Assembly (NCBI RefSeq): GCF_014898815.1
Contig: NW_026515468.1
Span: 434,001-498,000 of the forward strand
Length of the DNA stretch: 64,000 bases
From: Panonychus citri
Taxonomy: Eukaryota > Arthropoda > Arachnida > Trombidiformes > Tetranychidae
Direction: 5' to 3'
Below are positions 1 to 11,604 of the stretch, in pieces (positions within the stretch are counted from its first letter, which is position 1; every line of letters begins with the position of its first letter). The notes beneath the pieces are model-generated. The model was not told the DNA's origin. It did no database searches and was given only the letters and a program-made list of their open reading frames with translations. The position numbers were made by a program, and so were the translations under genes.

Positions 1-661
1 TCTCTCGGCTATAAATCCACTTGTGAATAACTAAGTGACCCCAACGTCCAGTCAAAGGAAGAAAAGGAAACACTGATTAATTGTCACGGCCTAAAATCTA
101 GTTTTCACAATCACAATTAACTTAATTAGTTGAATTAAGAAATTTATTTGTTAAAAGAAAAGTTTCTTTCTATTTCTATTTCCTTTTCCCATTCTTACCT
201 CTTTTTTGTTTCCTATTTACCTTGAGTTTGAGGTCATCTTTTCCTTTTCCGTTATGTTGATCATCTCATATTAAATCCGATTAATTTTGCTTTTTTAATC
301 GCTTACAATTAGTTAATTAGTTGCGCGTTTTCAACTCTCTCATGGTAATTTAATTATCGAGTCAATTTAATTTGGATAACCGTTTTGATCTAAAACTTTT
401 AAATGGTCATTATAATTGATCATTCGTTCAATTTGATTAACGAAATTAGTCAACTGGCTAATTGTTGGTCAACAATTAGGTGACTCATTGATTTAGGTCG
501 GAAAAATTTTCTTTTGTTAGTTTTTTCTATTCACTAGATGGCGCTGATGTTTTGTTTTCTTTTTTCGGTTTTGAATTTTTTTCTTTCTCTTCAATTGAAA
601 TCACATTTTCTTAGTTGTTTTGATTATTTTTATCTATTATCTTTTAATTGTTACGATTAAA
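1..661. other. 5' flank of RBM8A, no gene seen
   Basis: AT-rich DNA with many CAATTAA/TTAATTG words and no convincing open frame on either strand. It must hold the promoter and 5' UTR of the gene starting at 662. The only distinctive element is the CTCF-like decamer at 536-545. A neighbouring gene outside the window could extend into the first bases, but nothing here shows it. Confidence 0.5.
536..545 (+). promoter_or_regulatory. CTCF-like core site AGATGGCGCT
   Basis: AGATGGCGCT lies about 120 bases before the RBM8A start codon. It matches the core AGRTGGCGCY reported for insect CTCF, and such GC-rich words stand out in this AT-rich DNA. The match covers only the core. Function as an insulator or promoter element is inference. 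Confidence 0.35.
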
Positions 662-1478
662 ATGCTTGGCGGTGATGAAATTGTTCTTAATGAAGGTGAA
701 GCCAGTGAGTTTCAAGAAATTCAACCAGATGATGACGACGGAGACGGTGAGTTAATATAAAGTGTTGATCTTTCCGCCAACAGGATAGATTTTCAATGTT
801 TGAGTTGACGTTCAATTTTAATTGTTTCTTTGTTCATTTTTTATCTTTCGATTTGATTTATAGAAAATGTTGTTAAACTTAAGGAAAAGGTGAAACGTAA
901 AAAGGGTCGTGGTTTTGGTCCAGGTAAGACGGAGCATTTAGTTCATTTTCTTCCTTTGAATCGCTTTAGAATTAGCTTTTTTACCGACCCTAATGATTAT
1001 CTTTTCTTTAGATGGAACTGCCCGAGAAGCGATTAAGGAATATGAAGCCATGGAATCAGGGGACAACGACGAACAAGGGCCACAAAGATGTAAGAATTGC
1101 TCATTAGAAGAAGATTAATTAGTTGAGAGAAGAAAAATTATTTGGAAATTAAAAAATTGACTCGTTCTCTTTTCGCTCTTTTTAGCTGTTGAAGGTTGGA
1201 TTCTTTTTGTCACTGGAGTTCATGAAGAAGCTCAAGAGGAGGATGTTCATGATAAATTCCGAGACTATGGAGAAATTAAAAATCTACACTTAAATCTTGA
1301 CCGACGAACTGGTTTTCTCAAAGGTTATGCTTTGGTTGAATTTGAATCGTACAAATCAGCCAGTAGTGCATTAGAAAATCTCAATGGGTCGAAAATTCTT
1401 GGACAAACTGTTTCCGTCGATTGGGCTTTCATTAAAGGTCCACTTAACAAGAACAGGGGAAGAAGATCCCGACATTAA
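662..1478 (+). CDS. RBM8A: RNA-binding protein 8A (Y14/Tsunagi), exon junction complex
   Basis: Exons 662-746, 864-923, 1012-1089 and 1186-1478 join in frame to a 171-residue protein; human RBM8A has 174. Y14 pairs with Mago to form the core of the exon junction complex deposited on spliced mRNA in the nucleus. It acts in mRNA export, localisation and nonsense-mediated decay. Visible features are an acidic N-terminus (QPDDDDGDG), a basic stretch KRKKGRG, and one RRM from about residue 79 with RNP2 at 81-86 (LFVTGV) and RNP1 at 120-127 (KGYALVEF). The C-terminus is Arg-rich (NKNRGRRSRH), the site of regulatory phosphorylation in homologues. All introns are about 90-120 bases with GT-AG ends. 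The gene is convergent with the HGD gene. The assignment is firm from length, RRM and tail. Confidence 0.95.
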
Positions 1479-1697
1479 GAATGGCTAATATACCAAAAGT
1501 ATCATTGAAACATTTCCGAACTGTTCATCTTTTCATCATATTTCCACCGCGTTGGTTTATCATCAAGTTCTCATGATAACAATCACCGAACTTTTTTTTC
1601 TTCATCTTCTTCAAAGAGATTAATTGAATTGAATCTTATTCTCTTTGTCATTTTCTTTTGTAAATCAACAAACACAGAACATGTTACCATGCGATAG

Positions 1698-1703
1698 AAT
1701 AAA
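1698..1703 (+). terminator. polyadenylation signal AATAAA for RBM8A
   Basis: A canonical AATAAA lies 220 bases after the RBM8A stop, before the convergent HGD gene whose stop is at 1818. No cleavage site was mapped. Confidence 0.5.
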
Positions 1704-1817
1704 ATTTCTTCAAATGGTATTTATGTAATTCTAATTAGAAATTATCACCAGAATCTTCGGTTACATTTAATCATATCTCTAACAGGTTAATATCTTATCA
1801 TCAATGGAGGGATTCAA

Positions 1818-3481
1818 TTACGTTTCCTTTGCTCCGGTGAAGTGTTTTTCCAATGGTTGCCAACATTTGAAGTAATTCTGATCCAATTCGGGTGCTGCTT
1901 GTGCCCATTGAGTGACCGCTAAACTCAAGGATGATTCAAACATGAAAGCCTAGAAATGGAAAACAATCACTTAATTACTAACTTGCAATTCGGATGAGAG
2001 TTAATCACACTTACCATGGTTCCATCGGCAATTCTTACTGGTTTCAGGTCACCTTTGGACGCTTTCTCGAAACAATCGTGATCAGGACCATGAGGGGTCA
2101 TCATGCTATGGAGACTAGCCCCACCCGGACGGAATCCATCCTCTTTGGCCTCGTAACTGCCCTTAATTAGTCCCATGAATTCACTCATACAGTTACGGTG
2201 GTAATACGGAGGTCGAAAGGTTTTATCAGCGACACCCCAACGAGGAGGAAATATGACAAAATCAGCGATGGCAACACCGGGTTGAGTTGATGGGCATGTT
2301 AACACCGTGAAAATTGAAGGGTCCTTTTAATTAGCCAATTAATTGTGTTAGAATTTTTAGTTTGACAGTTTTGATTAGAAATCTTTTTGTATAAACTTAC
2401 CGGATGATCAAATGAAACCGTGTTGATTACCGTGAACAGAGTTAAATCATATTTAGATGGATGATAATTACCTCTCCAAGCGACAACATCAAACGGTGAA
2501 TGATCTTGAGTCGTTTCAAAAAGTGACCCTTGAAATTTATTGATCACTTTGTACCCGATTGAATCGATATCCTGATAATGAGCGCTTGGTATTAGGAAAT
2601 CACGAGCGTTTGCCAAACCATTAGCACCAATCGGACCCAATGGAGGAAGAGAAAAGTGACCATTAAACACTTCGAGAATGTACCCTCGGGCCGATGAAGT
2701 AACATCGACCTTAAATTTAATGCCCATCGGAATCAAGCAAATCTCCAACGGAGCAACAACCATTTTACCAAATTCGCTGGTGATGTAAAGTGTTTCTCGC
2801 TCGGGAACAATTAAAAAATCACCGTCTGAATTGTAGAAACATTTATCTCCCATTGGACGATCACATCCATAGATGTAAATTGCTAAACCTGATCGGCACT
2901 TCGGGTCACCCGCTCCTGAAAGGGTGTTAATCCCTTGGATGAAATCAACACCCTTACCATCGGGTACATTGAATGGTGACCATCTTAGTTGATTTGGATT
3001 CGCCTGGCATGATGACCAATCATTGGAAATTCCAGTTTCTTGAACTCGACGGAAAGGACGATGGACAACCGAAGGTCGAATACGATAAAGCCAACTGAAC
3101 AATTAACAAGAAGACTTAATCAACAATTCTATCATCAAGTGATTAACAACAATTTACCTTCGTCGGTTGTGTTCACGAGACACAGTGAATGCAGTTCCAC
3201 TTAATTGTTCACCGTATAAACCATAATTACATTTTTGTGGATTATTCTTGGAAATTGATTAGTTGGAGTTAATTACTTCACTTGATTGGAAAATTAACTA
3301 ATTACTTACTTGACCGTAGGGTAAAGCCTCAGGGCATCTTGGATCTTCAGATGAAAGTTCATTACCTAAACCTGAAAGATACTTTTACCACAATGGGAAC
3401 AATTAACAAATCACTAATTTAATTAGTCAATTAATTTGATTACAAACTCACCTTTAAACCTTCAAAATCCTTTAAATTCAT
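1818..3481 (-). CDS. HGD: Homogentisate 1,2-dioxygenase
   Basis: Six exons on the minus strand: 3452-3481, 3310-3381, 3158-3246, 2401-3094, 2015-2323 and 1818-1949. They join in frame to 441 residues; human HGD has 445. The enzyme opens the ring of homogentisate to maleylacetoacetate in cytosolic tyrosine/phenylalanine catabolism. The Fe(II) ligands are present: His337 and Glu343 (PPYYHRNCMSEFMG) and His373 (TPHGPD). The His294 equivalent of the catalytic His292 of the human enzyme is kept in FDHPDPS. The N-terminus LKYLSGLGNEL shows exon 2 uses the acceptor at 3382-3383 and not the nearer-looking AG that would break the frame. One oddity: the usually invariant WHGNY is WRGNY (Arg271). The C-terminal exon (AFMFESSLSLAVTQWAQ) is classic. 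Confidence 0.95.
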
Positions 3482-4343
3482 GACAATTGACAATTTAAGG
3501 TTAATCTTAAACTAACCACTAATTGGAAACTGTTTTTTCAACAATAACAATTTGATTTAATCAAGAGACACTTTATTAAGATAATCAGTTGATTACTTGA
3601 TTAGATTAGATAAATTTGATTCTTAAGTGAATTAAGATTAACTATCATTTGATGACAATGTTATTAATTAATAGAAAATTATTATTGAGATAAAGTTAAT
3701 TGTTTCGCAAACGATTTCATTATCATAACATTTACATTGGAAAAACAATTGACGCGATTAAGTTAATTAGTGTTTTCTTTTGACTTTGATTAGAGTTAAT
3801 TATTGGGTAAGTAAATCTAATTATCGGACGATTAAATGTATTGCATTTTAAACTTTTGAGATAATCATATGAATCTTTTCAAAACAATTACAATTGAAAA
3901 GCAGGATAAGAGTTACAATTAGAATTGATTGTTACAATATAATTCAAACTTTTTGATCTTTTTTTTTGTTTCTCTGATTTTTTTAGCATTTTTTTTGTTA
4001 TGTTGATTATGTTGATAGTTAATTATATATTGTACACATTTACAATTAAAGAAAATTAAAAGAAATGAAATTGGCCCCTCCAAATACAATTGTCTTTTTG
4101 ATTAGCACAATCAAAAGCCAGAACAGAAATTAACATTACTTAATTGTTATAATATATAAATCTTTCAACTGGTGTGTGAGTTTTTTTTTGTTGATTTTCA
4201 TGTTGCTTATTGATTTAACTCCAATGTATTATAATTGAAAAGGTTGAAATCAAAAGAATGATTAATTAGTGATGAAGATAATTAAATATGTATTATTTAT
4301 ATAAATGTTGAAAAGGAAATTAATACCAGGGCTGATTATTAAT
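3482..4343. other. Intergenic, HGD promoter and BSDC1 3' flank
   Basis: About 860 bases, AT-rich with T-tracts and CAATTAA words. No coding frame or RNA gene is visible. Both flanking genes run on the minus strand, so this should hold the HGD promoter and the BSDC1 3' UTR. Confidence 0.5.
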
Positions 4344-6664
4344 CTAACTAGAATCCCAATCATATAACATGTCATCATCATCATCGTCTTTAACTTTTGA
4401 TCCGGTTGGATTATCGGTTAATTTAGTGTCCAGTTTTTTCATTGCTTCGGTCACTATATCGTCCATCATTTCCGTTTTTACCCATTCTTCTGATCCATCT
4501 GATTGTTTGGTTGAATCGGATGCTGGTGAAACTCCGCCACTGGTTAATTTGTTTCCTTCAACACCTCCAATTAATTGATTACCTTCAGTCAAAGTATCAA
4601 TTGAACTTGTCATGATTGTTGAACCAATCAATGAACTAGTATTGGTGCTAGTGGTTGTCGTTGAGGTTGTGGTGGTGATGTTGGATGTTGTCAAGGTTTT
4701 AATTTCCAAATCATTAACTGGACTTGATTTTTTCAATTCCAAATTGGTGTTACTGTTATTCCTGCTTGGTACTGATCCTGGTGGTTTAATTGTTTCCTTG
4801 ATTGTGGTTGATACCGATTCTTTTTCACCAATTTCCTTCTCGATTCTTTCCTTTTCTGCTTTAATCTCTTCAGCCTTTTCTTGTCTTTCCTGTTCCTCGG
4901 CTTTGGCAGCCAATCGCTGGAATTCAATTTGTTTCAACTGGTGAACTTTATAAAAATAACGATGCCAAAATTCATCAGGAGTAATTGAGTGTGGAACCAG
5001 TTTCTCATAGAAACCCTTTACTACTCCATCTTCACTGGAAAGTAGTTGATCAATTTTATAATCATAGTCAATCAGGTTAAAAGAGATCAACCAATTCTCA
5101 TAATCTTCGGGTGGACCTTCAGGTTCATGACAATAGGTTTGTGGATCAGATTGAATGGTTTTCATGAGAAGATCCCATCGACCTCTTTCAATGGAGACAA
5201 TTTTGTTTCCTTTAACAAAACAAATATCATCATCATCCTCATATTCATGGGGAATCATAACATCAACAATACTAGAAAATATGGACTTTGCTTTGTTACT
5301 CAAATAGTTAATTAAATCGGCTTCTTTTTGATTGGTGTTACTTTTGTGTACTGGCGATGGAATCAACTCTTTACTTTCACTGGTTGTCTCTGGATCAGCC
5401 TCAGGCTCATCCTTTTCCTCTGGATTATCTGTCTCATCTTTAGGATTATTAAGCGATGATATGGTTTCACCAATGTAAGAGGTTGTTGTGTTAATTGCTG
5501 CACTTGTATTCAGTTGAACTGTATCTTTAAATTCAGTTAGATCTCTTTTCATAAACTCCAATGTTTTGGAAGACTAGAAATGGTAAAAAAAAAGAAAAGA
5601 AGAAAATTATTATTATCCAATACAATAGATTGTCAATCAAAAGGGAGAGTTAATCATCTATTTATCTTCAATTAACTACGGAAATCACTTGAGGTGAAAT
5701 AATTGTTTGTCTTATTACCACAACGTTGAAGTATTAGATTGATGGAAAATGATAAACACTATTAATTGTTGACACACTGATTAGTTTAAACAGCAGTTGA
5801 GTATAAATGACAAACATAATCAGATGAACTAAAAACAAATTTAAATTTCCCTTTCACTTAAATTTCCTTTTTTTAAATTGCTGATTAAAAAGTAAAAGGA
5901 AAAGCCTTTTGGTAATTTTCTATTCTAAATAACAGATAACTTGATAAATTGCTTTTCTACAAAAATAAACAACCCATTCTAATGGAAGCTAGTAAAAAGT
6001 TTAATTGCTGGAAAATTGTAAAAATAACAAATTCACTACACGTTTAATCACAATGAAGATTGGCTAATAGTTCCTGGTAATAGTCACTAAAGTTACCTGA
6101 AAATATCAATGATAAAAATTTACCTTTTGTTTGGCAACATTTACAATATTAGAAAACCAAGAACCAGAAGATGATGAAGTTGGTTTATCTTCAGATGCTG
6201 ATGATGTTGATGTTGATTGTATCTCAGTTTCCGACTTTTGGGTCTCGTCTTCCTTTACCCTGTAAGATGAATTGAGAGAGAAAGAGAGAAGAAAATTATA
6301 AGTAAATTATTAGAATAGAAAAAATAATTCTGCTGAACAAAAGATATCAAAATGGTTCAGATGACAAACCAAAACAAAATGGAGGAAAAGGAACATGGAA
6401 AACCCTTCATAGTATAAAAAATACATAAGCTAAAGAGGAGAAAAGTGTCAATATCAATTAACCTAATTGTAGATTAACTGGTGCAAGTTAAGAAATGACT
6501 CTGATCACTCGAGAATATAATAAATAGAAATAAATAATATCAACAGTAATAAGTAAATGGAAAGAAACATAAAAAAAGAAACAACAACAAAGAGAAAAGA
6601 AGAGAAAAAATTAATGATAATAAGATTAATCTACTTACTGAGTAGTTAACGATGTTTCTGCCAT
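4344..6664 (-). CDS. BSDC1: BSD domain-containing protein 1
   Basis: Three exons on the minus strand: 6639-6664 (starting MAETSLTT), 6124-6259 and 4344-5573. They join in frame to 463 residues; the human protein has 430. The N-terminal region ends in SWFSNIVNVAKQK then SSKTLEFMKRDLTEF, the conserved BSDC1 block before the BSD domain. The BSD domain contains the diagnostic Phe-Trp pair in TPDEFWHRYFYKVHQL. A charged helix rich in Glu/Lys follows, then a long Ser/Thr-rich linker, and the tail DDDDDDMLYDWDSS. BSDC1 has no settled biochemical role; BSD domains occur in TFIIH p62 and synapse-associated proteins. Its promoter and first two exons are partly duplicated downstream at 10949-12032. It is divergent from the ABCH gene. 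Confidence 0.9.
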
Positions 6665-7284
6665 TGGTTGTGTATTATTGATTACGAACAAAGGTAAGCA
6701 TAATGTGGATAATTAAAGTAATCGATGTGTACAATTAAATTTAATAGAGATTAACAATTTAAAAGAGAAAATGGTTCACAATTAAAAGGAATCAATTTCT
6801 TGACCAAAACAAAAGAAAAAAGAAAATCTGATCAGCTGTTTATTAGAATTCCAGGTGGCGCTTAGCTTGAATTTCTATAGAAATTCAGTCAACATTTTTT
6901 AATCGAAATTAACTAATTACCTTTTCTAATTCAATTTAATTGATCTCATTTTCTTTGTAATTAGTCAATTGATCTAGTCAAGTTCGAGTTTTTCTCTCTT
7001 ATCTCGATTTGTTACAAATTCTTTTCTTCAATCGTTGGTTTTAAACTCGCAAAAGTGATTAGCTGATCATCACCTTGAGTTGTTTGAATTTTTTGCTGTT
7101 GATTAATTGAACTTAATTTTGATTCTTTTACCTGATTTAATCAGTTAATCATCGATTTCTAGTTTTTTTTTCATGTTGATAAGGTGACAATTCTCGGAAA
7201 TTTGTGCGAAAACGATAAATCAAAAACAAGATGATTTTCTGCCTTTGTTATTGATTAGCCAAGGACATCAAGTTCACTTTTCTC
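6190..7284. repeat. Direct repeat copy A, ~1.1 kb (source copy)
   Basis: This ~1095-base stretch recurs in the same orientation at about 10949-12032, with only scattered substitutions and short indels by eye. It spans the 5' part of BSDC1 exon 2 (as transcribed), intron 1, exon 1 and about 620 bases of upstream DNA. Copy A belongs to the intact BSDC1 gene, so it is most simply the source. Homology starts in the Ser-rich coding repeat near 6190 and stops abruptly after TTTTCTC at 7284. Confidence 0.93.
6853..6862 (+). promoter_or_regulatory. CTCF-like core site AGGTGGCGCT (copy A)
   Basis: AGGTGGCGCT lies about 190 bases upstream of the BSDC1 start codon. It matches the insect CTCF core AGRTGGCGCY. 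The same decamer is kept in the downstream duplicate at 11605-11614, so two sites in the same orientation bracket the ABCH gene. Binding is inferred. Confidence 0.4.
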
Positions 7285-8840
7285 TAACTTAATTGTTTCA
7301 CTAATTGTTGAGATTCTTGGTTTGAAACATTTTATCTCATTCCACCCTCAATGTCGGAATACTTTCTGTTAATTGTCGCCTATTTACTATAATTGCTAAT
7401 TATTTATGAATTTGATTGTGAAGAGACAAAAGATGAAGATGAAACAATTCAAATTTTCTGTAAGTCAACAATCAAAGTTTGATCCGATTAAATTAATTGT
7501 AGTCAAAAAAAACAAACAAATGTGCCAAAACTAATCACGCCAATGAAATTGGATTCAAATTAGTTTATCATCTGTTGACAATATCAAACAATTAACCAAG
7601 ATTACACTTGACTTGATTAATATCTCAAAGATTATTACTATCAACCAAATTAGTAAATATCGTTGTTATTTAATTGTTGTAACTGTTTCATGTGTCGTTG
7701 ATTAAATCATCAATTCACATAAATAATTGATCAGTTTACCCGATTGAAGAAACAGATTATCAAATACAATTATCGCATTTGATTTAATTAAGACAATTAA
7801 CTTTGTTGAATTTGCATGAAAATTGTTTTATTGTTTTAATGTTAAGGTTATTAAATCAATTGTTTTGATCAAATATTAACTAAATCAATCTAATATCCTC
7901 CTTTCATCTAATTTCTAATTGGTGTTAATTATGAATTTTCAATTATTCTTACAATTAGTAGTTAACTAACAATTTCAAGGTTCATCTAGAAATCGGGAAA
8001 ATCCTGATTGATTGGAAACAAAGTTTTATCCATACACGATTGAGAAACTTAATTAATATAATTACAATCAAATGGGGAGTCCAAGTTACCCAAAGTGTTA
8101 TTTTGATTGTAAATCATGAGGCCAATAACTATTAGAATGATTAACTTATAAAGAGATTGTATTTTCCGCAATCAAAGCTCAGGCTATTCAAATTTAACTG
8201 TCAAAGTAATTAAGATACTTTCTCACTTGTTATTATGCTTATGCAAGTTGATTGGATGCTAAGTAAGTAATTAATTATCAATACAAATGATGAAAAGCAA
8301 TCAGGCTGAACCAAGAAAGAAATTGAGAAAAAAATTTGAAAACAATCAGTTGATTGTATTAAATAGTCAACTTGATCTCAACTCGATCTACTAGTTATCA
8401 ACGTTGAAAGGCCTCGAGCTATTTTATTTAATTTTCTTCGTATTTGATTTGCTTTTAATTGCCATAGATTTTAATGAGATGCATGATTAACTTTGATTTC
8501 TATGTTTGGATGATTTTGTTACGAGTAAAATAATCAACAATTACATGGACATTGGGAATTGACAAGATTAACGGATCGTGATTATCTTAAATTGTTGTCT
8601 TCGAGTTTAATTGTGCCCTTCAAGTTTTCATCTTTACCAAAGTCTTTGTTTAATAGTTAAATATCTCTGTGATTAAGAATCAAAAATACGAGAAATTGTC
8701 AAATGAGTTGATTTTCATCTAATTTCAATTGTGATTAAATTTTCATATTTTTTCGGTGATTGTACATTTCCTTTGGTTAATCAGTTGAAAATGGTTGAAA
8801 ATATCATTGATAATCCATCAAAAGTGGCAGCAATCAAAAG
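7285..8840. other. Spacer between BSDC1 promoter and ABCH coding exon
   Basis: About 1.5 kb of AT-rich DNA dense in CAATTAA words. It should contain the ABCH promoter and any 5' exon. The only exon-like candidate I can support is 7433-7459. No other coding signal is seen. Confidence 0.45.
7433..7459 (+). other. Candidate first coding exon of the ABCH gene
   Basis: The main ABCH exon has no in-frame ATG before its ATP-binding domain, so an upstream start exon is needed. At 7433 an ATG opens nine codons (MKMKQFKFS) followed directly by a consensus donor GTAAGT, ending in phase 0. A phase-0 acceptor (AAAAG, then TATTAT) lies at 8840/8841 and leads into the transporter frame. The intron would be about 1.4 kb, long for this window. 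This is a guess from phase and splice sites only. Confidence 0.25.
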
Positions 8841-10919
8841 TATTATAATAATCATGGTAAAGTTTCACTCTCAGTCAAAGCTGATTGTTTGAAACTTGAG
8901 TTAAATTCATTTGGTGAAACTCATCAAGTGTTCAAAGGTTTAAAATTAAATGTTCCAAGTGGCACAATATTTGGTCTAATTGGTCCGTCCGGGTGCGGCA
9001 AGACGACCTTTTTTCGGACAATCTTGGGTCGATACAAAGTTCTATCAGGAAATCTTCAAGTTCTTGGCGTCAATCTTAGTGCTAAATGCACTAAATTTGC
9101 ACAACTCGGTTCGCAAATCGGTTATATGCCTCAGGATATTGCCTTAGATCAAGATCTTACCGTTACAGAGACGCTTTACTTTTATGGTTGTCTCAATAAT
9201 CTTACATCAAATGTTATATCAGATCGATCGAATCAACTGATGAATATTTTAGGATTCGATAATTTCTCACGAAAAGTTTGTCAGCTCTCGATTGGACAAC
9301 AACGAAGACTCTCACTGGCTTGTGCTTTACTTCATCGACCCAAATTGGCCCTTCTAGATGAGCCCACTGTTGGTTCAGACCCGATGTTGGTCAAGAGAAT
9401 CTGGGACTATCTAAAAAGTGCAACAAGTCGAGGAGAAATGACCATCATCGTGTCGACTCATTACCTTGAAGAAGTTCGCAGAGCAGATCACTTTGCCTTC
9501 CTTTCTCAAGGGTACGTTTTATTTGCAGATAATCCTACTGATTTCATCAAGAACTCAGGATCATCGACCCTCGAAGAAGCGATATCATCAATGTATAAAA
9601 TTAAGATGGACGAATCATCTGATCAGCCAACAGTCTCACTAAACACTCAGCCCGATACTCAATCTGAGCCATCAAGTGAAATCTTTCAACAATCAACAGT
9701 TAAACTAAATCAGAATCAAAACTTTTTCCATCTTTATGTTTGGCTTCTGTGGCGATATAAACATCGTTGGATGAAACATATGATTTACCGATTAATCGGA
9801 GTGGGTTTAGTTCATGCAATGATAATCACTTTTTGCGGTTTACTTTATGGTCACTTTCCCAAAGATTTGTCCATCGGTTTAATCAACTGGGACAACAGTT
9901 CGTCATCTCTACAATATATCGATTTGTTGAATGAAAATCCCAATAACTGGTCGTTTCCGCTTTACTCTGATGAAAGAGTAGCTCATCGCGATGTCGAATC
10001 AGGCCGATTACAAGGTTATCTATCGATTGGTTCAACATTCACTCTTAATTTGGACCAACTGATGAAATTGGGTTTGAGTGAAAATATCGATGATTCCTTA
10101 CTGACCAAAGGTTTCATAACTTTAACTCAGGATACAGTTAATCGTTTGAAAGCTGATTCAGTTGAATTGACGGTTTACATTTATCTCAATCGTTTGTTTA
10201 AACAATTAACACAATATCATGAGATCGGTGATTCAGTTAACAAAACTTACCTCTCGAAACTTCAATACGTTACAATTGAACCTTTATTCAAGGATAATGA
10301 TAGATTGAAAGATTTAGCACCAACCAACATAATTTTAATCAAATTTTTCTTTCAACTCATTGAAACGATAACTGTTGGTATGATAATCATTTGGGTTACT
10401 CGTGAGTTTCATGAGCCTACTGTTGAGAGACTCTCAGCCTCTGGTGTGACCCGACTTCATCTGACCTGTGCTCTAATCACAATTACTGTTTTACTTTTAT
10501 CACCAATCATAATTATGTCTTGTGCAATCTTAACAATGACTACAGGATTTCCTGTCCATGGGGCTTGGGTTTTTGTGGTGTTGGTCAGTCCAGCGATTGT
10601 GATAGCAGGATGTGCTAAAGCGATCTGGATTGGATCAATAATCCCATCAACGATATTTGCTATCCTAGTGACAACTTCTTATGGATTTATTGGTATTTTT
10701 ACAGGATCCATTTTCTGGCCTCTCGAAGGTTTACCTTATTTCATGGTTCCACTGAGAAACATTTATCCATATACAGAGTCCGGCTTATCAGCCGTTCGAG
10801 CTATGATCTATGGTGATAGTCTATGGTCACCACAAGTCTATGGAGGACTTTTTTATGCTTGGACTCAAGCGATTGTTGCATTTTGTTCAATATTTCTATG
10901 GTTTTATATTGTTGATTAA
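8841..10919 (+). CDS. ABC transporter, subfamily H half transporter (5' end unresolved)
   Basis: An open frame of 692 codons before the stop, in the arrangement nucleotide-binding domain then ABC2-type membrane domain. Motifs: Walker A GPSGCGKTT, Q-loop YMPQDI, signature LSIGQQRRLSLA, Walker B LALLDEPTVGSDP and switch His in STHYLEE. After a polar linker rich in Ser/Gln come about six hydrophobic segments, starting near IGVGLVHAMIITF and ending AWTQAIVAFCSIFLWFYIVD. This order and the ABC2-like sequence fit the arthropod/fish ABCH subfamily, which is expanded in spider mites; substrates are unknown and ABCG is the main alternative. No in-frame ATG precedes the domain, so the start probably lies in an upstream exon (candidate 7433-7459) and the boundary 8841 is tentative. 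The gene sits between two ~1.1-kb direct repeats; its stop is only about 30 bases before the second. Confidence 0.85.
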   Translation, partial: YYNNHGKVSLSVKADCLKLELNSFGETHQVFKGLKLNVPSGTIFGLIGPSGCGKTTFFRTILGRYKVLSGNLQVLGVNLSAKCTKFAQLGSQIGYMPQDIALDQDLTVTETLYFYGCLNNLTSNVISDRSNQLMNILGFDNFSRKVCQLSIGQQRRLSLACALLHRPKLALLDEPTVGSDPMLVKRIWDYLKSATSRGEMTIIVSTHYLEEVRRADHFAFLSQGYVLFADNPTDFIKNSGSSTLEEAISSMYKIKMDESSDQPTVSLNTQPDTQSEPSSEIFQQSTVKLNQNQNFFHLYVWLLWRYKHRWMKHMIYRLIGVGLVHAMIITFCGLLYGHFPKDLSIGLINWDNSSSSLQYIDLLNENPNNWSFPLYSDERVAHRDVESGRLQGYLSIGSTFTLNLDQLMKLGLSENIDDSLLTKGFITLTQDTVNRLKADSVELTVYIYLNRLFKQLTQYHEIGDSVNKTYLSKLQYVTIEPLFKDNDRLKDLAPTNIILIKFFFQLIETITVGMIIIWVTREFHEPTVERLSASGVTRLHLTCALITITVLLLSPIIIMSCAILTMTTGFPVHGAWVFVVLVSPAIVIAGCAKAIWIGSIIPSTIFAILVTTSYGFIGIFTGSIFWPLEGLPYFMVPLRNIYPYTESGLSAVRAMIYGDSLWSPQVYGGLFYAWTQAIVAFCSIFLWFYIVD

Positions 10920-10948
10920 ACTCGTCCTATTAAATATTATCACCTTTG

Positions 10949-11416
10949 TTCAGATGATGATGTTGATGTTGATTGTATCTCAGTTTCCGACTTTTGGATC
11001 TCCTCTTCCTTTACCCTGTAAGATGAATTGAGAGAGAGAGAAGAAAATTATAAGTAAATTATTAGAATAGAAAAAAAAACTCTACTGAACAAAAGATATC
11101 AAAATGGTTCAGATGACAAACCAAAACAAAATGGAGGAAAAGGAACATGGAAAACCCTTCATAGTATAAAAATACATAAGCTAAAGAGGAGAAAAGTGTC
11201 AATATCAATTAACCTAATTGTAGATTAGCTGGTAGAAGTTAAGAAATGACTCTGATCACTCGAGAATATAATAAATAGAAATAAATAATATCAACAGTAA
11301 TAAGTAAATGGAAAGAAACATAAAAAAAGAAACAACAACAAAGAGAAAAGAAGAGAAAAAAATTAATGATAATAAGATTAATCTACTTACTGAGTAGTTA
11401 ACGATGTTTCTGCCAT
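10949..11416 (-). pseudogene. Truncated BSDC1 5' fragment in repeat copy B
   Basis: Within copy B, BSDC1 exon 1 is intact at 11391-11416 (MAETSLTT and the GTAAGT donor). The acceptor and first part of exon 2 follow, but the match stops inside exon 2 near 10949. The BSD domain and everything after it are absent. Any transcript would read on into the antisense strand of the ABCH 3' end. It cannot make BSDC1, but its promoter and first exon look undamaged, so transcription on the minus strand is plausible. Confidence 0.85.
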
Positions 11417-11604
11417 TGGTTGTGTATTATTGATTACGAACAAAGGTAAGCATAATGTGGATAATTAAAGTAATCGATGTGTACAATTAAATTTAATAGA
11501 GATAAACAATTTAAAAGAGAAAATGGTTCACAATTAAAAGGAATCAATTTCTTGACCAAAACAAAAGAAAAAAGAAAATTTGATCAGCTGTTTATTAGAA
11601 TTCC

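Noticed and set aside
4369..4944. Plus-strand open frames over the BSDC1 gene
   Set aside because: They are antisense shadows of the Ser/Thr/Asp-rich BSDC1 exon; low-complexity coding repeats leave the opposite strand open.
8791..8890. ATG at 8791 as the ABCH start
   Set aside because: The frame reaches a stop before the ATP-binding domain and is not the transporter frame; joining it would need an impossibly short intron.
10810..11031. Open frame across the ABCH 3' end into repeat copy B
   Set aside because: Shadow frame over the transporter's last codons and the repeat; no start context or homology.
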